Both the position numbers and the translations under genes were made by a program. The notes beneath the pieces are model-generated. The model saw nothing but the letters and a program-made list of their open reading frames with translations. It was not told where the DNA came from and did no database searches. A DNA stretch of 16,239 bases from Dactylosporangium sp. AC04546 (GTDB lineage: Bacteria; Actinomycetota; Actinomycetes; Mycobacteriales; Micromonosporaceae), in contig NZ_JAHYSG010000179.1 of NCBI RefSeq assembly GCF_022095675.1, positions 1 through 16,239 of the forward strand, given 5' to 3'. Below are positions 15,029-16,239 of this stretch, piece by piece; position 1 is the first letter of the stretch; each line of letters begins with the position of its first letter.

Positions 15029-16239
15029 CGCTCACCACGCAGGCGACGACCGCCACCGCCACCCGCCTCGACCTCGGCGGCGAGTGGGAGCTCATCTGGG
15101 CCGGCGGCCCGCCCGACGCTCCCCCGGCCGTCCGCGGCGCCGCCGTCCCCGCCGAGGTGCCCGGCGAGGTCCACACCGCGCTGCTGGCCGCGGGCCTGAT
15201 CCCCGACCCCGACAGCGGATGGGGCGAGCTCGCCCAGTCGTGGGTCGGTCATTCCCATTGGGTGTACCGCCGCAGCGTGCACTGGCAGCCGGTGCCCGGG
15301 ACGCGGACCGACCTCGTCGCCGACGGCCTGGACACCATCGCGGACGTGTTCGTCAACGGGCGGCTGGTCGGCGCCGCCCGGGACCAGCACCTCGCGTACC
15401 GGTGGCCGGTCGACGAGGCGCTGCGGCCGGGCGACAACGTGGTCGAGGTGCGCTTCGCCCCGGCCTGGGAGGCCGCCCGCGAGCACGAGCACGCGCACGG
15501 CCCGCTGCCGAGCCCGTACGACGAGCCCTACGCCCACGTGCGCAAGGCGGCCGCGAACTTCGGCTGGGACTGGGGACCGCACTTCGTCACCGCCGGCATC
15601 TGGCGCGGCATCCGCCTCGAGTCGTACACCGGCCGCATCGAGCACGTCCGGCCGCTCGTCCGGCTCGACCCCGCCCACACGGTCGCCCACGTGACCGCAC
15701 ACGTGCGGGTCGACGCGCCCGCCGGCGCGCGGGTGCGGGCCGAGCTGACCGACCCGGCCGACGGGACCGCCGCGGCGGGCACGGGGGTCGTCACCGGCGA
15801 CGAGGTGGCCATCACGCTGTTCGTCGTCAACCCCGAGCTGTGGTGGCCGGTCGGCCTCGGCGGCCAGCCCCGGTACCGGCTGCGGATCGAGCTCGACCAC
15901 GGCGGTACCACACTGGACACCACCACCGTCCACATCGGACTGCGGTCCGTCGCGGTCGACGAGTCGCCGGACGCCGCCGGCACCCGCTGGACGCTCGTCG
16001 TCAACGGCCGCCCGGTGAAGGTCCGCGGGTACAACTGGATCCCCGACGACACCCTCGCGGGCCGCGCCACGCCGGCGCGGGTCGCGGCCCGGATCGACCA
16101 GGCCGTCGCCGGCAACGCCAACCTGCTGCGCGTCTGGGGCGGCGGGCACTTCGCCACCGAGGAGTTCCTCGACGTCTGCGACGAGCGCGGCGTGCTCGTC
16201 TGGCACGACTTCCTCTTCGCCTGCGCCGCGTACTGCGAG
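15025..16239 (+). CDS. GH2-family beta-mannosidase, 3' end beyond window
   Basis: The enzyme hydrolyses terminal beta-mannosides, most likely in the cytoplasm since no signal peptide is present. The 405 visible residues, about half of a typical enzyme, contain the sugar-binding jelly-roll domain with [14 protein letters not shown] and GIWRGIRL (about 175-200), the immunoglobulin-like domain with [13 protein letters not shown], and the start of the TIM barrel with [17 protein letters not shown] and [12 protein letters not shown] at the window edge. These are hallmarks of the beta-mannosidase branch of GH2. The catalytic acid and nucleophile glutamates lie downstream of the window. The ATG overlaps the permease stop by 4 nt, tying it to uptake of its substrate. 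Confidence 0.93.
   Translation, partial: MTLTTQATTATATRLDLGGEWELIWAGGPPDAPPAVRGAAVPAEVPGEVHTALLAAGLIPDPDSGWGELAQSWVGHSHWVYRRSVHWQPVPGTRTDLVADGLDTIADVFVNGRLVGAARDQHLAYRWPVDEALRPGDNVVEVRFAPAWEAAREHEHAHGPLPSPYDEPYAHVRKAAANFGWDWGPHFVTAGIWRGIRLESYTGRIEHVRPLVRLDPAHTVAHVTAHVRVDAPAGARVRAELTDPADGTAAAGTGVVTGDEVAITLFVVNPELWWPVGLGGQPRYRLRIELDHGGTTLDTTTVHIGLRSVAVDESPDAAGTRWTLVVNGRPVKVRGYNWIPDDTLAGRATPARVAARIDQAVAGNANLLRVWGGGHFATEEFLDVCDERGVLVWHDFLFACAAYCE

Noticed and set aside
14959..16206. 415-residue antisense open frame over the beta-mannosidase
   Set aside because: Composition artefact; the plus strand has unmistakable GH2 beta-mannosidase motifs across the same bases.

Overview
The window comes from a very GC-rich actinomycete. 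The evidence is the strong third-position GC, secreted multidomain glycoside hydrolases, an ABC sugar operon without its own ATPase, and a WS/DGAT acyltransferase. A Micromonosporaceae- or Streptomyces-like organism is plausible, but the sequence alone does not fix the genus. I see no rRNA, tRNA or CRISPR array.

Layout. (1) 1-1119, minus: 3'-truncated WS/DGAT-type acyltransferase carrying two in-frame repeat insertions. (2) 1342-7112, minus: a two-gene operon for secreted enzymes, a GH120-like beta-helix protein (CBM32 and beta/gamma-crystallin domain at its C-terminus) followed 14 nt later by a GH95-like enzyme flanked by CBM32 domains. A long inverted repeat closes it at 1281-1326. (3) 7489-8715, minus: ROK-family repressor just upstream of that operon. 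(4) 8841-10310, plus: solitary TnpB (IS605 OrfB-type) with a non-canonical RuvC-II site. (5) 10328-11173, plus: a LacI/GalR-type sugar-sensing domain with no DNA-binding helix-turn-helix. (6) 11174-11904: non-coding stretch with a 13-nt minisatellite, an AT-rich palindrome and a long leader. (7) 11905-16239, plus: sugar ABC operon (lipoprotein binding protein, two permeases) translationally coupled to a GH2 beta-mannosidase that runs off the window.

Reading as a system. This looks like a carbohydrate-utilisation locus. Two secreted, carbohydrate-anchored enzymes trim a complex glycan outside the cell, the ABC system imports the released oligosaccharide, and the cytoplasmic GH2 enzyme completes hydrolysis. 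The ATPase is presumably a shared MsiK-type protein encoded elsewhere. An AT-rich element, strikingly out of place in this sequence, occurs upstream of both transcription units (7302-7317 and 11548-11567), so one regulator, most simply the ROK protein, may control both. A third near-identical copy (2795-2810) lies inside the GH95-like coding sequence, where it forces a run of rare codons.

The least ordinary parts are the three-copy AT-rich element, the TnpB next to a LacI-like protein lacking its HTH, and the repeat insertions in the acyltransferase.
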